Part shown: positions 10,201-22,157 of the stretch, one piece after another | Position numbering within the stretch: position 1 is the stretch's first letter | Layout: every line of letters starts with the position of its first letter | Source: Sphagnum compactum | Lineage: Eukaryota > Bryophyta > Sphagnopsida > Sphagnales | Length of the DNA: 64,000 nt | Assembly (NCBI GenBank): GCA_965153455.1 | Contig: OZ234500.1 | Location: 9,362,001-9,426,000, forward strand | Direction: 5' to 3' | Made by a program: the position numbers and the translations under genes | Notes under the pieces: model-generated | What the model was told of the DNA's origin: nothing | Seen by the model: only the letters and a program-made list of their open reading frames with translations | The model's database searches: none

Positions 10201-10780
10201 ATGCCTTCTTGAGTGTCCTTCATGCAATTCTTTCCTCACCATCTATGCTTTTGTAGTTGTCAAACATCGTCATAATCTATTGTCTTGGCCCATTCTGTAC
10301 AATTCACCATTTTTCAATGTGAAAGGCTCCGCTCTCTTGACTAATCTTTGCTTTTGCTATACGGATAACATGTCCTCAATTTGTCCTATTCTCAAAAATT
10401 CTTTTACGTCATTAAGCCATTTAGGCTCTGTGTAAAACAAACTTGCATTTGTGGTTTGATCAAACACACATGTGGGTTTTGTAATATCTGGTAGTCTTGA
10501 AAATGCATCTACAACTACATGAGTTTTGCTTGGTTTATACACTACGCTGAAGTCATATTCTAGGAACAATAACAACCATTTAGCTATTCTCCTTGAAACC
10601 TGTGGTTTGTTGACCAAATAGACCAGTGCCATATGATCTACATGAAATACAAATTTATTGCCCAACAAATAATGTCTGAACTTGTGCAAAGCAAAAACCA
10701 TTACTAAAACCTCTCACTTTGATGTGTTATACTTCTATTCTACTTTGTTTAAAAGCCTAGAAGCATACTCTACTAGTTGA
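10201..10780 (-). pseudogene. Ty3-type RNase H remnant
   Basis: The 10,357-10,701 frame reads ALHKFRHYLLGNKF, VDHMALVYLVNKP, ISRR-like RRIAKWLLLFLEYDF and ends DAFSRLPD, which is the standard end of RNase H in plant Ty3 elements. A further fragment upstream (EYASRLLNKVE) lies around 10,730-10,780 with stops between. It is followed leftward by the spacer to the integrase zinc region. Non-functional. Confidence 0.8.
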
Positions 10781-11860
10781 TCACTCTTCCTTGTTACATT
10801 CTTAGACAACATGGCCCCCACATCTAATAAGGATGCATATGTATGAACATGAAACTCCACCTACTAGTTTGGTGATATCAATATCAGTGGTTCAATATAC
10901 TTTTATTTGATTAATTCCTAAGCCTTCTAACATTCTTCTCTCTAAAAAAAAGTTTTTGTCTTTCTGGTTAGTTTAGTGATAGGTGTCATAATGGCAACAA
11001 AGTTTTTGATTAAACATCTGTAAAATTGTGTTATCCCAATGAATACTTGAATCTTTTGTGGATTCTTGGGTGGTGGCATGTTTATTATTGTTTGTATCTT
11101 CTTTGGATCTAATAATTTCCCTTCTTCGGAAACAATAAAACCCAAAATCATCCCTGAAAATACCATAAATGCACATTTGTTTGGATTCAAACAATGCCAT
11201 ATTTTCTACACTTTTGAAAACATAATCTAAACTTTTATAGATGACTCTCCATGTCACTATGCACTATAAAATATTCTCTGAACGCTTTGATAATAGCTCT
11301 TTGATATGTTAAAGGTCCATTCTTCATCCCAAACGACATCGCCTTCCATATAAAAGCCCCCTAGTCTGTAACAAATGCAATATTGTATCTATCTTCTAGA
11401 GCTATAAAAATTTGATGATATTCCAAATATCCATTTAAGAAAGAAAATATGTCATACCCTACAACTGTATTCAACACTTCATCTGTGAAAGGTAATGGGT
11501 ATGGATCCTTTTTCGTGGCTGCATTTAATTTTTAAAAATATATACAAATTTTCAATTTGCCATTTGTTTTGGGTACTACTACCATGTTTGACAACCATGT
11601 AGCCTCCTCTATAGATTAAATAAATCTAGCTGCTAACAATTTATCTATATCTTGTTTGACTACTATAACATAATTTGGATTTAATTTGTACCTCGTTTTA
11701 TGTGCTAGTGGTATAGTAGTGTCCAACTTAATTTTGTGTTGTGCCAACTCTAGTGGAATCCCTTTCAAATCCTTATATGTCCATGCAAAAACATCTTTGA
11801 ATTCCTTCAACGGTTGTTCCAGTTCCAACACCTTGCATGTTTCCAACTATGCATTAATCT
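10781..11860 (-). pseudogene. Ty3-type reverse transcriptase remnant lacking the catalytic DD motif
   Basis: Order on the minus strand is FAWTYKDLKGIPLELAQH (start of RT), RYKLNPNYVIVVKQDIDKLL, VVVPKTNGKLKICIYF, DPYPLPFTDEVLNTV, EDRYNIAFVTD (then a stop), FGMKNGPLTYQRAI, then FREYF running directly into HSDMESHL. After a stop follows NPNKCAFMVFSGMILGF. The [YF]xDD catalytic motif expected just before SDMESHL is absent; about a dozen residues seem deleted. Several stops (for example after FVTD and after ESHL) interrupt the frame. The domain belongs to the Ty3 type by its NPNKCAF and FYRCLIKNF motifs. Confidence 0.85.
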
Positions 11861-12945
11861 TCACCATCTATAGTTTTACATTAGTTCCCATATTGAGCTT
11901 CATCAATTGTTGATATTTAATTAACGTCCATCTAGCTATCTACAATTCTTGTGCTTTGATTTTTGCTAGAGTTTCATCCATTTCAACACTCTTTGGTTGA
12001 TGACTATAATACGTCTCTAGATACACCTTATCCTCCAAAGCTAATTTTGGCTCATATCTATTGCCAGGTATCTTCTTTTTTGTGCTTTGTACTCCAAGTC
12101 CTTATTTTGAAATATTAGTCTTCACATTTGTATCCATGATCTCCACATCTATGGTTTTCATAGATTAAATTGTCTCAAGTAAACTGATTGTTCCTATGGA
12201 GAACAATTATAGTTTTGTAGCAAAGATATTATCTTTTTCTTCATTTATGATGCCATTTTGATAATTGTAGCACAATAACATTTCTAATGTTCTTACTTCA
12301 CCCCCAAATGTTTGGTGACTGTAATTATTCCGATTGTCCCATTTCTTTGTATGGTAACAGTGTTACTCCCCCAATCATGTGCCACTTTAACATCCCTTAA
12401 CCATGGTCTCCCAACATGGAAGAACTAGAATCTACCACACTATTATGACATATAGTAAATGTAATTATGTAAGGAATGCCATGAACATATATCTTTAGAT
12501 TTCTAATCAACCCCACTGGTTTTGTGGTTGTTTAATATGCCATCCTCAGATTATATGGTGCAGGTTTAGCTTTTGGAAGCCCCAACTTTAATCTCAACTG
12601 TTTTGTGATAATATTAACTCCAAAACCTCCATCCAGCAACACATCCTTTATTGTATTCTTCCCGATTTGTATTTGAATAACTGCCATATGATTATTTATT
12701 ACTACAATAGTTGTCCCTACCTCTGGTACTGAAGAACCAACTTGTTTTTCTATGGTTGCTCTATTTACATTCTTAGTTTTATCTTGTTTTAGCTTCTTCC
12801 AAAAATATCTCTTTAGCTCAGGAGCTATTTTAAGCAATTGTCCCAAGCTCAAAGTATAATTTGTTTCTAGCATTTGCTTACCAATGTCCAAAAAAATCTC
12901 TTCTATTGTGATCAGTTTCTTTTGTGAATTCACTACTTCTTGATA
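11861..12945 (-). pseudogene. Ty3-type protease region and linker remnant
   Basis: The 12,532-12,933 frame (133 codons) contains LSLGQLLKIAPELKRYFW, a segment seen before the protease in plant Ty3 elements. It is followed by KDVLLDGGFGVNII, where the usual active-site triplet D-S/T-G reads D-G-G, and LGLPKAKPAPYNLRMA. After an in-frame stop the frame goes on with VGLIRNLKIYVHGIPY and HVGRPWLRDVKVAHDW, a common protease-to-RT linker. The altered active site and the stops make it inactive. Confidence 0.75.
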
Positions 12946-13139
12946 TTTCTATGCTTCCACAGGAGTAGTATTTGGCATACCTGGCTAGGTTGTGTTCCAT
13001 CCTTCCATGGATGTGGATGGCCCTTCTGTCTAGGTTTGTGTTTTCTGAATCTATTGAATTGTCTCGACCATTCACTTATTCAAGCACTTTTCTTTCTCCC
13101 AGTCAACATCACTCTTGGTTTTCCTTGGCTCTCTATCCT

Positions 13140-13735
13140 TGAACACCTATTCTTCAGTTACTTTACTTCTTGTGGTAACATTAATATCCACCACATTCAC
13201 ATCTACATTGATTGTTTGTGTCTCAGCAATAGGTTGAACCTTTACTACTACCATAGATTTCCCATGAAACATTTTCTGCATCTTAACAAACTTTAGACAA
13301 TCTGTCATTTTATGTCCATTCAAATAATAGATGTGGCATGCATATGAAGATATCTTTTGTGGTTTTTGACTTGGTTGTGTTGCCTTTATGGTTGCCACCA
13401 TGGTTTGTTTTTTTTTCTTTCTGCATGTCTCCACATTATGATTCACCATCCCATAGTTTGTGCGATGTTTGTTAGTCTTCCATGTATTACTTTGTGTTTT
13501 CATTGTTGTTGCATGTTTAGTACTTTGTGGTATAGTCTTCCATGTATTACTTTGTGTTTTCATTGTTGTTGCATGTTTAGTACTTCGTGGTATAGTCTTC
13601 CATGTATTACTTTGTGTTTTCATTGTTGTTGCATGTTTAATACTTTGTGGTACTGAAAGTGCACTCCTTACTTTTATAGTAGTCATGCCTTCATCACACA
13701 ACATTGCCGCCTCCTTATGTTGTTATAGTGTTGAC
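13140..13735 (-). pseudogene. Ty3-type gag C-terminal remnant with 20-aa repeats and a damaged zinc knuckle
   Basis: The 13,147-13,704 frame (185 codons) has three copies of a 20-residue unit (STKHATTMKTQSNTWKT plus IP and linker residues). These are followed by a Lys-rich stretch and CHIYYLNGHKMTDC. The last fits a retroviral-type CX2CX4HX4C knuckle except that the second Cys is Tyr, a single G-to-A change. The position just upstream of the protease supports gag. The N-terminal gag part is not recognised further right. Confidence 0.6.
13473..13652. repeat. 60-bp tandem repeat, three copies, in the gag remnant
   Basis: Copies start at 13,473, 13,533 and 13,593 (TAGTCTTCCATG...) and differ at only a few bases. 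The 60-bp unit is a multiple of three and keeps the minus-strand frame open, so it was likely coding when it expanded. Confidence 0.9.
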
Positions 13736-16700
13736 CGTTTCATCCCTATAATTGTAATTATGAGTACGATTACAAACCCACTCTAAAACACAGTACTCAA
13801 AAAACTATTTGTGGTTGGTATTTTTAAACCATGAGCTAGCTTCTGAATCCACTCATAGTAAACCTCCACTAACGCAACCCTAACATTGGCTTCGCAATTA
13901 AGAGTGAAGTCCAAGTGCCCATGAATGTGAAAGTGTGTCAGGTGTGAAACACACTCTCACAAATGAGGGAGAGTGCAAGGGATGAAGCCCAATAACTCCC
14001 AAGTGCACTCCCATTTTGGGAGTTGCACTGATGTGGGAGTTATAAATGTTTAGAGCCTTGGTTGGAAAGGCAAAAAAGCACCAAATGGGGCCCCTAGGAT
14101 ATCATTAGAAAGGTCTTGAAGTGTAGATGTTTAAAGTGCCCTCACATTGTTAATTTAGACCTGATTTGCATGAGTTATGATCAAAAGAAGGGGCAAGAGT
14201 TAAATTGGGAATTTGACTTCCAACCACAAGTCCCTTGAAAGCAGGGGTCAATGAGGTCCGATTGGAGTGTGCTATACACCGTTGGAAATATATTTTCAAG
14301 GGCTATGAGATATTGTCCTTGCACTTTCAAAATAAACTTGATTTGAGAAAGATATAAATGTCCAAAGTTTTGGGACAATAAAAATCTCAGTTTTGGGACT
14401 CCCACTTGGGAGTCCCGGGGAAAAGTGACATTTGGATGTAGTCCCCACAGAGAGGCACAAAGTATACTACAGGGAGGGGAGTGATGCCTCCTCCCAAAGG
14501 TTGTAGGCTGTGTGAAACTTGTGCTTAAAATTGTTGCTATTAAGTTTGTCGCACCACTTCCATTTGACTTGCACTATTCGCCTTATTTTCTTGGTTGTGC
14601 AAGTTGATATCATCTTGAACTCTCGCTTGTGAGTTCATCCTAGTCCCATCTCGGAGCTCCAACACACCCCCCCTTACCCTCAAAGTGCTGCGAATTAGGG
14701 AACGTGCCCCAACTCTCTTCTTCTTCCGCTGTTTCGCTTTGGGACCCACCTTTGGGTCCCTTGAGGTGTTTGGGGGCACATTAGTTGATGAATTTGTAAC
14801 CGAAAAAATGACGATTTGGGAACAGGCAATTGCTCCTCACATGGAACACATAACTTGGGGGTAGCATCCTATGTACCACATCATGACAATTGTGCCACTT
14901 CTACAAACAATTCTACCACCAGTTTCATGGACACATAACAAACATGAGGATAATATTGTGGTAGTAGCAATCGCACCATGCAATAAACAAATCCATCGCG
15001 ACCAATGCCACTCACTATGATGTTGTTGAAGACATTTTTATTTACACAAAGGACTAAATAAACATTGGTTGACCCTATTAAAGGAGGGACGAAGGACAAC
15101 ATCCTCGAATGGATGCGAGTAGGGCTAAATGTTCACCTCTAGTGTGTAGTCAAATGTATGTTACAAAATGAAGGGTTTTTTTTTGTTTGCAGGCAATATG
15201 ATTGTTTCTATTTCATGCCAAGAATGGAGGCACCGCATGGAAGTGGCATTTGAAACATTGAAAGGCCCCATGGAGCTCTAGTGGGATCAATACATTGCTT
15301 AGATATATTCTATCCAATGTAAAGCAATGCAAGTAATGGCTACTAGAAACAAACAGAAATTTATCTAGTAGCCATTATTATTATTACATTTCAGTAATAG
15401 GTTTGCTGAAATATATAAAAGACCATTAAAGTGGTTGGATTACTCATGATGCATGTACTTTTCATTTCCAATTTTAAATCGTTTATGTTTAGTGAGAATG
15501 TGTCGTTAAATTTAGAAAGAAGTAGTTAAGTTTAGAGAGATGGTTATGTTTAGAGAAAAGTTGTTATCTTTGAATGATGTTTAATGAGAAGTTTTAGTTA
15601 AATTTAGAAAGAGAAATTTTGGTTATGTTTAGAGAGAAGTTGTAATTATGTTTGAATTCTGTTTATTGTGCAATTGTGGTTAATTTTAGGGAAGTTGTGG
15701 TTATGTTAAAGTGTCCCATGTCTGAACTAACATTTCTTAATTAACATCTTGCACAATTTTTCCAACTCTAGGCAACCTAGGACCAATTACAAATGGTGAA
15801 AATGAGTGTCGGTTGTTATTGTGCAAAAAGATCTAAGACCATAACATGGCAACTCATGGGCTAATTTCAGAACTAACACAATCATAAGGTTCATCGGATT
15901 ACGAACTTCCTAACCAGGTTTCATTGGAGGATAGACCCAAGAACATTATTCGGACCATTGCACTTTACCAGCCACCTCACACAATGGATATGCCTACCGT
16001 GGTAAAAGAAATCCCAAAGGAAGTTGATGGTGTTGAAGTAGAGTAGATAGTGCCTTGATCTTTTTACATTTACCTTGCTCACTGTGTTGGAAATCTCGCA
16101 TGCACACTTCAGGTAACATGCCCATTTGCAATTCCAATCCCATTTATGCATTGTTAGTAACTTGAAAGATTAATTTGTAACTTGTTATATATCACATTTC
16201 GATCATTTGAAACATGTGTTTTTTATGTTTATTCAAATACACATGTTAATGTGGTGCAAGCGATTGGCATGTCAATCACGCAAGATCATGTCTGAAACTT
16301 TGTAGGGTATAACCTGATCTATGTTGCCATGTAACTTGATTTTTTTGCTCATTCATTATAAGTTTAATGGCTTACATTTGCAAAGCCAGATTTGCAAATT
16401 GGATTGGGAGTTATTTGTGAACATTTTTGTTTTTTACGGTTTAAGGGTTAGCACTTTTGGACTTGCCAAGCAAGCTTTATCAATTATAAGTTTCTGTAAA
16501 TGTAAATTAGGCTACATTCATAGGGTTACATTACATTTATAGAGTTACACATTGTGAGTGACACTAAGAAGGTTTGTTGCATTTATTTTGTTACATTTAC
16601 ATGGTTACAACGTTGTGAGTGACACTCATTCTGTTCCATTTATAGGGTTACATTGTGAGTGGCACTAAACGTAAACCTGGGCTGCACTCATCTTGCCCTC

Positions 16701-16850
16701 TTATTTTCAATGTTCTGTTGTGATGTTTCTCTGCAATCTCAGATTTATTAATATTTCATGTGCGAATGGTTGCAAAAACATTTGTTCCTAATGATGCGTA
16801 AGAAAATATTGTAGATTTGCAGATTGTATTCAGCCTGGAACAGGCAAGGG
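13736..16850. other. No gene recognised; degenerate repeats
   Basis: 13,740-14,500 may hold the leader or LTR of the Ty3-type element: it has the inverted words TTGGGAGT and CACTCCCA and a GGGAGTCCCGGGG block near 14,400. The partner LTR would be left of the window, so this cannot be tested. 15,480-15,720 carries a run of variants of GTTATGTTTAGAGAGAAGTTGT. 16,500-16,670 holds three variants of TTTATAGGGTTACATTGTGAGTG spaced about 60-65 bp apart. Short ORFs here (such as 14,540-14,779 minus) match nothing I know. Confidence 0.4.
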
Positions 16851-17208
16851 AGGAGCTCAAGCAAGGGAGGAACTCTAATTAGCCCCAGGCTGAAGAAGCT
16901 GCTGAGGTCAACATGAATGTGAGGGCAGAAACCCTAGATCATGATTCTGGAGGACGTGAGAGGAGGAGAGTAGGAGGAGCGGCGAGGGTTGTGCTCCTCT
17001 CTGCCATTGCTTGCGAGCTACTTTTGCTTCTTTCCGTATTGTTTTTCTTGCAGTTGGGTTTGTTGGTTTTTGTTGTGGGTTGTTCCTGGGTGCCTTTCTG
17101 GAGCTTTCTAGAGACTTCCAAGCTTTGGGTTTTTGGGTGGTGGTCTCGACCTTTGAGTGCAGCGGTTGGGTGTTGTTGTTCTCGAGAACATATCCGGAGG
17201 AGAACGCC

Positions 17209-17650
17209 ATGTCGCGTGTTTATGTGGGAAACTTGGACCGCAGAGGAACCGAGAGGGAGCTTGAAGACGAGTTCCATGTCTATGGTGTGCGACAGAGGTT
17301 GGCTTTTTTTTTCTCTGTACCCTATTCCTTCCATGGTCGACTTGCTTGCTGCTGACCTTTTCACATCTTGTGTCTTCTTTTTAATTGTTGATTCCGAGAC
17401 CCAATTTCCCCCTTCCTATTCCGGTTCACCACATTGACATCCCTAGCGGAAGATACTAGGAGGACCCATCTTTCTCAAAATCACTAATGTAGGAGTTTTC
17501 CTTTGCGCCTGCATGCCTTCATTATGTAAAGTTGTAAGAGTGAGGATTGTTTGTTTATTGTTGCTTCAGATGGCCCTCTTTTGCTCGCAGTGTTGGGGAG
17601 ACGAAGGCACCAGGGGAGGACTGCAATGCTTGTATCACATCAGCTATGGA
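17209..17650 (+). pseudogene. RSZ22-type SR splicing factor fragment (exon 1 and decayed exon 2)
   Basis: ATG at 17,209 opens MSRVYVGNLD and continues with TERELEDEF, the RNP2 strand and first helix of the RRM of plant RSZ21/RSZ22 SR proteins, which bind pre-mRNA and select splice sites in the nucleus. The reading stops at a GT donor after 17,297 in phase 2, as in this family. An acceptor (CTCGCAG) ends at 17,590 and is followed by sequence alignable, with small indels, to the next RRM stretch (RR-x-x-G). The frame is broken there. No zinc knuckle or RS tail follows. Exon 1 is intact, including a 5' stretch rich in AAACCCTAG-like promoter words upstream. It is a truncated gene copy that kept its first intron, so it is not a retro-copy. 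Confidence 0.75.
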
Positions 17651-20430
17651 ACAACAGTGTGGCAGAACCAGACCATAGATGTTCCATGTATTGGTGGCCA
17701 GTTAGGTCATTACTTACAAGGTGCAAGGCAGGCATGGACTAGGCAACCAGGTATACTAACACAAGGCATTTCATGCTTTCAGGTCCAGCCTTTTGTCCTA
17801 AGTTTGCAGGAGCTGGTGGGCTGTCACTATGGGCAATGGTCAACCCTGTCTTAAGTCCAGAGCAAGCAATGGAGCAGTGGAAACTGCTTCCTCCCAGATG
17901 CAGCAACAGGAGCAAAGTTTGCAAGATGACCATTTTTGTATGGGCAGGCCTGCTCCAAACTTGGATGTATACAGGCCCAATGGTGGCTCTCAGATGCAAA
18001 CTACAGGCATGTATGGGGAGATGCAGATTGCAAGCGATCTCAAGCAACCCCAATCTTCTCAGATGTGGCAAAATACTTGACCTCAAAGATCACCTCTATG
18101 CTGGTAGGGAAGGAAAATGGCCAAGTTGGGCACTTGGTACAGAGTCCAATGTGTCAGTGAGCATAGCCAGTTTCTCCTACACACAACTGCACAATGTGGT
18201 GGCACCTTTTGACCTCCATTTAGTCCTACTTGAAGGAAACTTAGCTAGGCAGGTTCTACCATTCAACATTCTTCCTGGTGGTGTAAGCTTCACCAGGGGT
18301 TGAGTCTATACTTCTGGGGATGCAGAGAGAAATATCTATCATTCCCTTTTGGAAGGTTAAGAGCTCAGCAATAAAAACCCTTCAAATCAAGGGCTGCACA
18401 TCCTGTTTGGATGTACAGGAACACATGTTTTGTGTCACTCTGACCCTTCACTATCACTTGTAACAGGGGTGAAACTTATTTAACCCATTGATGAAAAAGA
18501 GGAGTTTATAGGACCATCTGAGGTGTCTCCTGACCCTTGCTGTTCTGCATCCAGACCCTCTCCAGCCCAAGTTCCAGGGGTCTCATTTTGTTGGTCTCCA
18601 GTTCATGTTCTTAGGCAAGTCATACAATGTTGTCTGCATGGGTTGGAGGATTGACAGAGGGAGGCAGAGTTGCAAGGGCACTGGCAAGTGGACCATCTAG
18701 AGCTCAGAAATGATTTAAGGGAGCGGCTGCGCCTCTGTAAAGAAGAGCTGGTTGAAGGTTGAAGCATTTTTCCATCCCTTGCTGCACCTAATTACTTTCC
18801 TAGGCCCCTATCCTTAATCCTTTTTTGATATTCCCTTATGGGTTTTCTTGAGTTTATATTAGGGCTGTGATGTTTTTTGACTTTGCTTGTCAACTGGAAA
18901 GACAAAATGTGAGCAGCAACAAGGAGATCTGGATGTGAAGATCAGCTTACTTTCTAAGGCATCTGTTAAGGTGGCAACAAAGAGGATGGAAAAGTCACCA
19001 CCAGAGTCAGAGAGACAATCCACTTAACAATTTGCATTGCTGTGTAGTTGGATTTGGTTTTTGGGTTTTGGGATTTTTGGTAGTTGTTGGACAGAATTAT
19101 GAGCTGAAGCTTTGTTGTAAAAACTTTGCATCGTCCCTGGAACTCTTCTATAAGTCTGGTTTCAAAGCCAGAGTTTTGTGAAGAACTTCTTAGACTTGGA
19201 TTGCTTTTTTTTCTGTTGTCCACGAAAAAATTTCAAAAGAAATTGTAGTAGTTTTTTTGGTAGAGCCTTTACAGTGCTTTTGATGGGTGGTTTTGAAGTT
19301 CCAGGATTCATCTTCAATCTTATCTGCAACAGCTTCTTGCAACTGTAGAATTGCAGATTCACTAGGGAGAGAGAGAGAGAAAGCGAGAGAAGGCAGAGTT
19401 TTGATGGATGGTTTGGAAGTTCCAGGATTCATCTTCAATCTCATCTGCAGCAGCTTCCTGCAGCTTCAGAACTCTGACTTTCCAGGAAATATCTTCTTCT
19501 GTATTTTGCTTTTTAATTCAGGAAATTCCCTGTAAAGAGTTGGTGGATCACAAAGTCTTAGTGTCGTTGCTCTGGATTCATGATCAGAGAACAATCTCAT
19601 TCAAGTACTCAATGGAAGTATCTGGTTCATGGTTTGATGTTTGAAGAAGAAGAAGCTCACAACAGCTGGGATTGATCATTAAGGGCTAGAAGAGAGGCAT
19701 CATGCCGACACATGACCCTGGCATGAAAGTGTTGTCTCGCAACCTTCTTGGCATTTGTATCGCTTCCATTTTCTTGTTACAAATGATTTTTATTTGTTTT
19801 GTCTCACAAGTCATGGTGTATACGATGCAAATCTGCAGAACATTTTGATTCCTAGCCTGATGTCTCTGTTATATATTTGTGATAAGGCAGATGGCAGTGG
19901 CATCAGAGCTTTTCCAAAAACAGTGGATAGTCATGCAACAGCTGTGCAAAATACTGCCACTGCGGCGCACCTTTGTGAGCCTCTGATCCCACTTGAGTCA
20001 GTAGATATCAGGATCCGAGGATGAGTTGTATGGGTAAATAATCCATGTGGCCTGGCTTTGAGGTTAGGGTCAAGGAGAGTTGTGTGAGAAGTGGGCAGGG
20101 ACTAGCTCCATACAATCACCTGTGCAAATCTGTGGTGCACATTGGCCTGTTGGAAATGATCCCTTATCGACCCCAGCCCTAGAACTCGCAGCATCCCTGG
20201 GGTTGGTGCTTCTTCACTCCACACACTTGTGTAATAGTCGAATAACTTTTGGATGTGGTAAATAAAATGTTTTGAATTGAATCATTAACAGGGAAAATTG
20301 ACTATTGTCCAGTTTACAACTTGAAGAATTGATACACAGTTATGGTGGTAAAAAGAGAAAGTAGCTGTATACAGAAATTTGCTAAGAATTTGAAGGAGAA
20401 TGCAAGGTGGGTTTGATGCAAGTGAGCTAA
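17651..20430 (+). other. Gene-like but unidentified sequence with small exon-like islands
   Basis: Several islands look coding but match no family I can name. 17,829-18,080 reads as a Gln/Met-rich protein end (QMQQQEQSLQDDHF, stop). 18,100-18,300 is open to a stop. 18,680-18,760 encodes LRERLRLCKEELVEG followed by a stop. 18,905-19,030 encodes GDLDVKISLLSKASVKV. None joins another by clear splice sites. The style matches fragments of host genes rather than transposon ORFs. Confidence 0.3.
19277..19480. repeat. Imperfect direct duplication of about 80 bp
   Basis: GATGGGTGGTTTTGAAGTTC (about 19,281) recurs as GATGGATGGTTTGGAAGTTC at about 19,403. Both continue through CCAGGATTCATCTTCAATCT and an ATCTGCA.CAGCTTC.TGCA block. 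A GAGAGA run lies between the copies. Confidence 0.75.
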
Positions 20431-21036
20431 GAGGGTGCTGGCCTCTAGGACAGGAACACTTATTTAAGAAGGATGGATGCTATTACAGATACAGGGTACA
20501 GCTGGTGAACTTGGCAGCTCGCTATTTGTCTGCTCCTTTACTTCACAATGCAGAATTTGCTGTAAGTCATTTTTCCTAATTTTATGTATTAGTTGTTTCC
20601 TTATAACTTGGGCACCTACCAAATCCTTCTGAGAGATCCTCTGGAGTCAAACTGTAACTCATTTGCAATGTGCGACATTTCGTGCTTAGGGTTTGGAAGG
20701 ATTTCCAGTTTAACTAATGATCAGTACCTGAGCACTCCGGGATATTTGTAGAGGTTGTGATGGGTATTACCCACATGTGTTGTTGTCTTTGCCTATGCAG
20801 GCTTCATCCTCTCGTGTCTGGCAGCAGGCCTCTTACACTGACTCACGACCAGCTTCTCGCAGGTAGTTCACATTTTCTGGCTATAAACCTGCTGGATTGT
20901 TAAGTTCCAAAGACTGTTGGCAGAGCTTCTTGAGCATGTCTTGGGGACCCTTGCAATGCAATCCACTTGTATTTCAGGTTTTCTTGTTATTCGGCAGATC
21001 TGCGCAGGACTGATACTGATCTCAACATGTTTGCAG
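20431..21036 (+). other. Exon-like islands upstream of the FBT fragment
   Basis: About 20,500-20,572 encodes an open island (YRVQLVNLAARYLSAP) ending at a GTAAGT donor. 20,801-20,861 is bounded by an acceptor (CTATGCAG) and a GTAG donor and encodes SSSRVWQQASYTDSRPAS. I recognise neither. They could be upstream exons of another captured gene. Confidence 0.3.
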
Positions 21037-22157
21037 GTTCGTATTTGGTGTAACAGCTTTTTTCCCTCTAATAACCTCAGGTGTGGCAGGCCTGGTTGAT
21101 GAAGAGCCTTGGTCTCCATGTAGCAGAAGAATTAGCCTCTTGCATCCAGCTGAATCAGCAGATCCTGATGAGACCAGAGGACTTATTAGCTTTCTGAAAA
21201 CATCCAAAATGCAGTTGGATAGTCTATGGGAGATGATCAAGGAGCCTAACATTCTAATGTCAACTATCTTCCTCTTCTTGTTCCAAGCAACTCCAACATC
21301 TGAGAAAGCCATGTTCTTTGTCCTGTAAGCCCACCTTTAATTTGCTGTGTGTACTACTGCTTATTGTTCAGGACAAAGGTGTCATAAAATGCATGCCTCA
21401 AAGGTGTTTTTTCTTCTTTGTGATTTCCCTCAGCACAGCTGGGCTATGGTCCTGGACTATAAGAGAAAGCTCACTTCAATCTATCATCTTTGCATTGTTA
21501 CTCTATTGTGCATGTTTGTTACTTGTGATTCTTTTGGGGGTGTGTTAACTGGACAAACAAGCTAGGATTTCAGCCAGAATTTCTGGGGTGTGTCCAACTT
21601 GTGGTGGCTTTTACAAATCTTGATGGGGTTGCATTATACACTACCTACTTAAAGCATGTCTCCCTTAAGAAAATGTTCTTCTGGACCTCCATATTAGGGA
21701 TGGTTTTGGGCCTCACACAGTTTAGTTCTCTTTCTGAACACAATTCAGATGGGGTCACATATTTCTTAAAAGTGGTGTGCTTTCATGATCTGTTTGTCAA
21801 TGGATAAGGTTTGTACTCATACAGGAACAACCTGGTTCCAGTTATTGCTAGGTCTATACTAAGGGTCTCTTTCCATCGGGCCATTGTGATCACACATTAT
21901 GCCTTGACATCAGCCTTCCATTACATTTGTTCCATCTAGCTATGCTCACAGTCACCTTACAGCTCTAGAGATCAAGATGCAGAGTTGTGTGAGTTGTGGG
22001 ACAGGAACAATCTGTTCCAGTTCATTGCTATGTCTGTACTAATACATGAACAACCTGGTCCCGGTTATTGCTTGTTACAGGGATGAACAGAACACTTGGA
22101 ATGAGTGATGAGTGGTTTTGTGCTGGTGATTCTCTTGTCCTGACAGTGCTTGCTCAG
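21037..22157 (+). pseudogene. Folate/biopterin transporter (FBT family, MFS) fragment, three exons
   Basis: Three open exon segments share one frame by phase. Exon a, 21,037-21,324 (after TTTGCAG, before GTAAGC), encodes RFVFGVTAFFPLITSGVAG and later MQLDSLWEMIKEPNIL and FLFQATPTSEKAMFF. Exon b, about 21,547-21,719, encodes TNKLGFQPEFLG, KHVSLKKMFFWTSILG and MVLGLTQ. Exon c, 22,064-22,157, encodes [16 protein letters not shown] and [11 protein letters not shown] before GTGTGG. These are consecutive middle helices of plant FBT transporters, membrane proteins for folates/pterins in chloroplast or other membranes. The exon-b acceptor has lost its AG, and exon c starts after CCCG. The first and last thirds of the protein are absent from the flanks. 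The exons themselves have no stops. Confidence 0.8.
21815..22085. repeat. Three variants of an intron-exon junction segment
   Basis: GGAACAACCTGGTTCCAGTTATTGCT (first about 21,822), a second variant with CTGTTCCAGTTCATTGCT at about 22,005, and a third with CCTGGTCCCGGTTATTGCT at about 22,053 follow each other. The third runs into FBT exon c. The first still has a CCAG acceptor where the third has CCCG. Confidence 0.6.

Noticed and set aside
13473-13652. Regular 60-bp repeats as a CRISPR array
   Set aside because: The repeats are contiguous without unique spacers, encode a peptide repeat and sit in a plant retrotransposon.
16913-17437. 174-codon frame overlapping the SR exon
   Set aside because: It runs through 5' leader, exon 1 in the wrong frame and intron; the SR frame explains the coding signal.
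17773-18303. 176-codon plus-strand ORF as a gene
   Set aside because: Its composition is odd and a different frame over 17,829-18,080 looks more protein-like; no family match, so it was left in the unidentified stretch.
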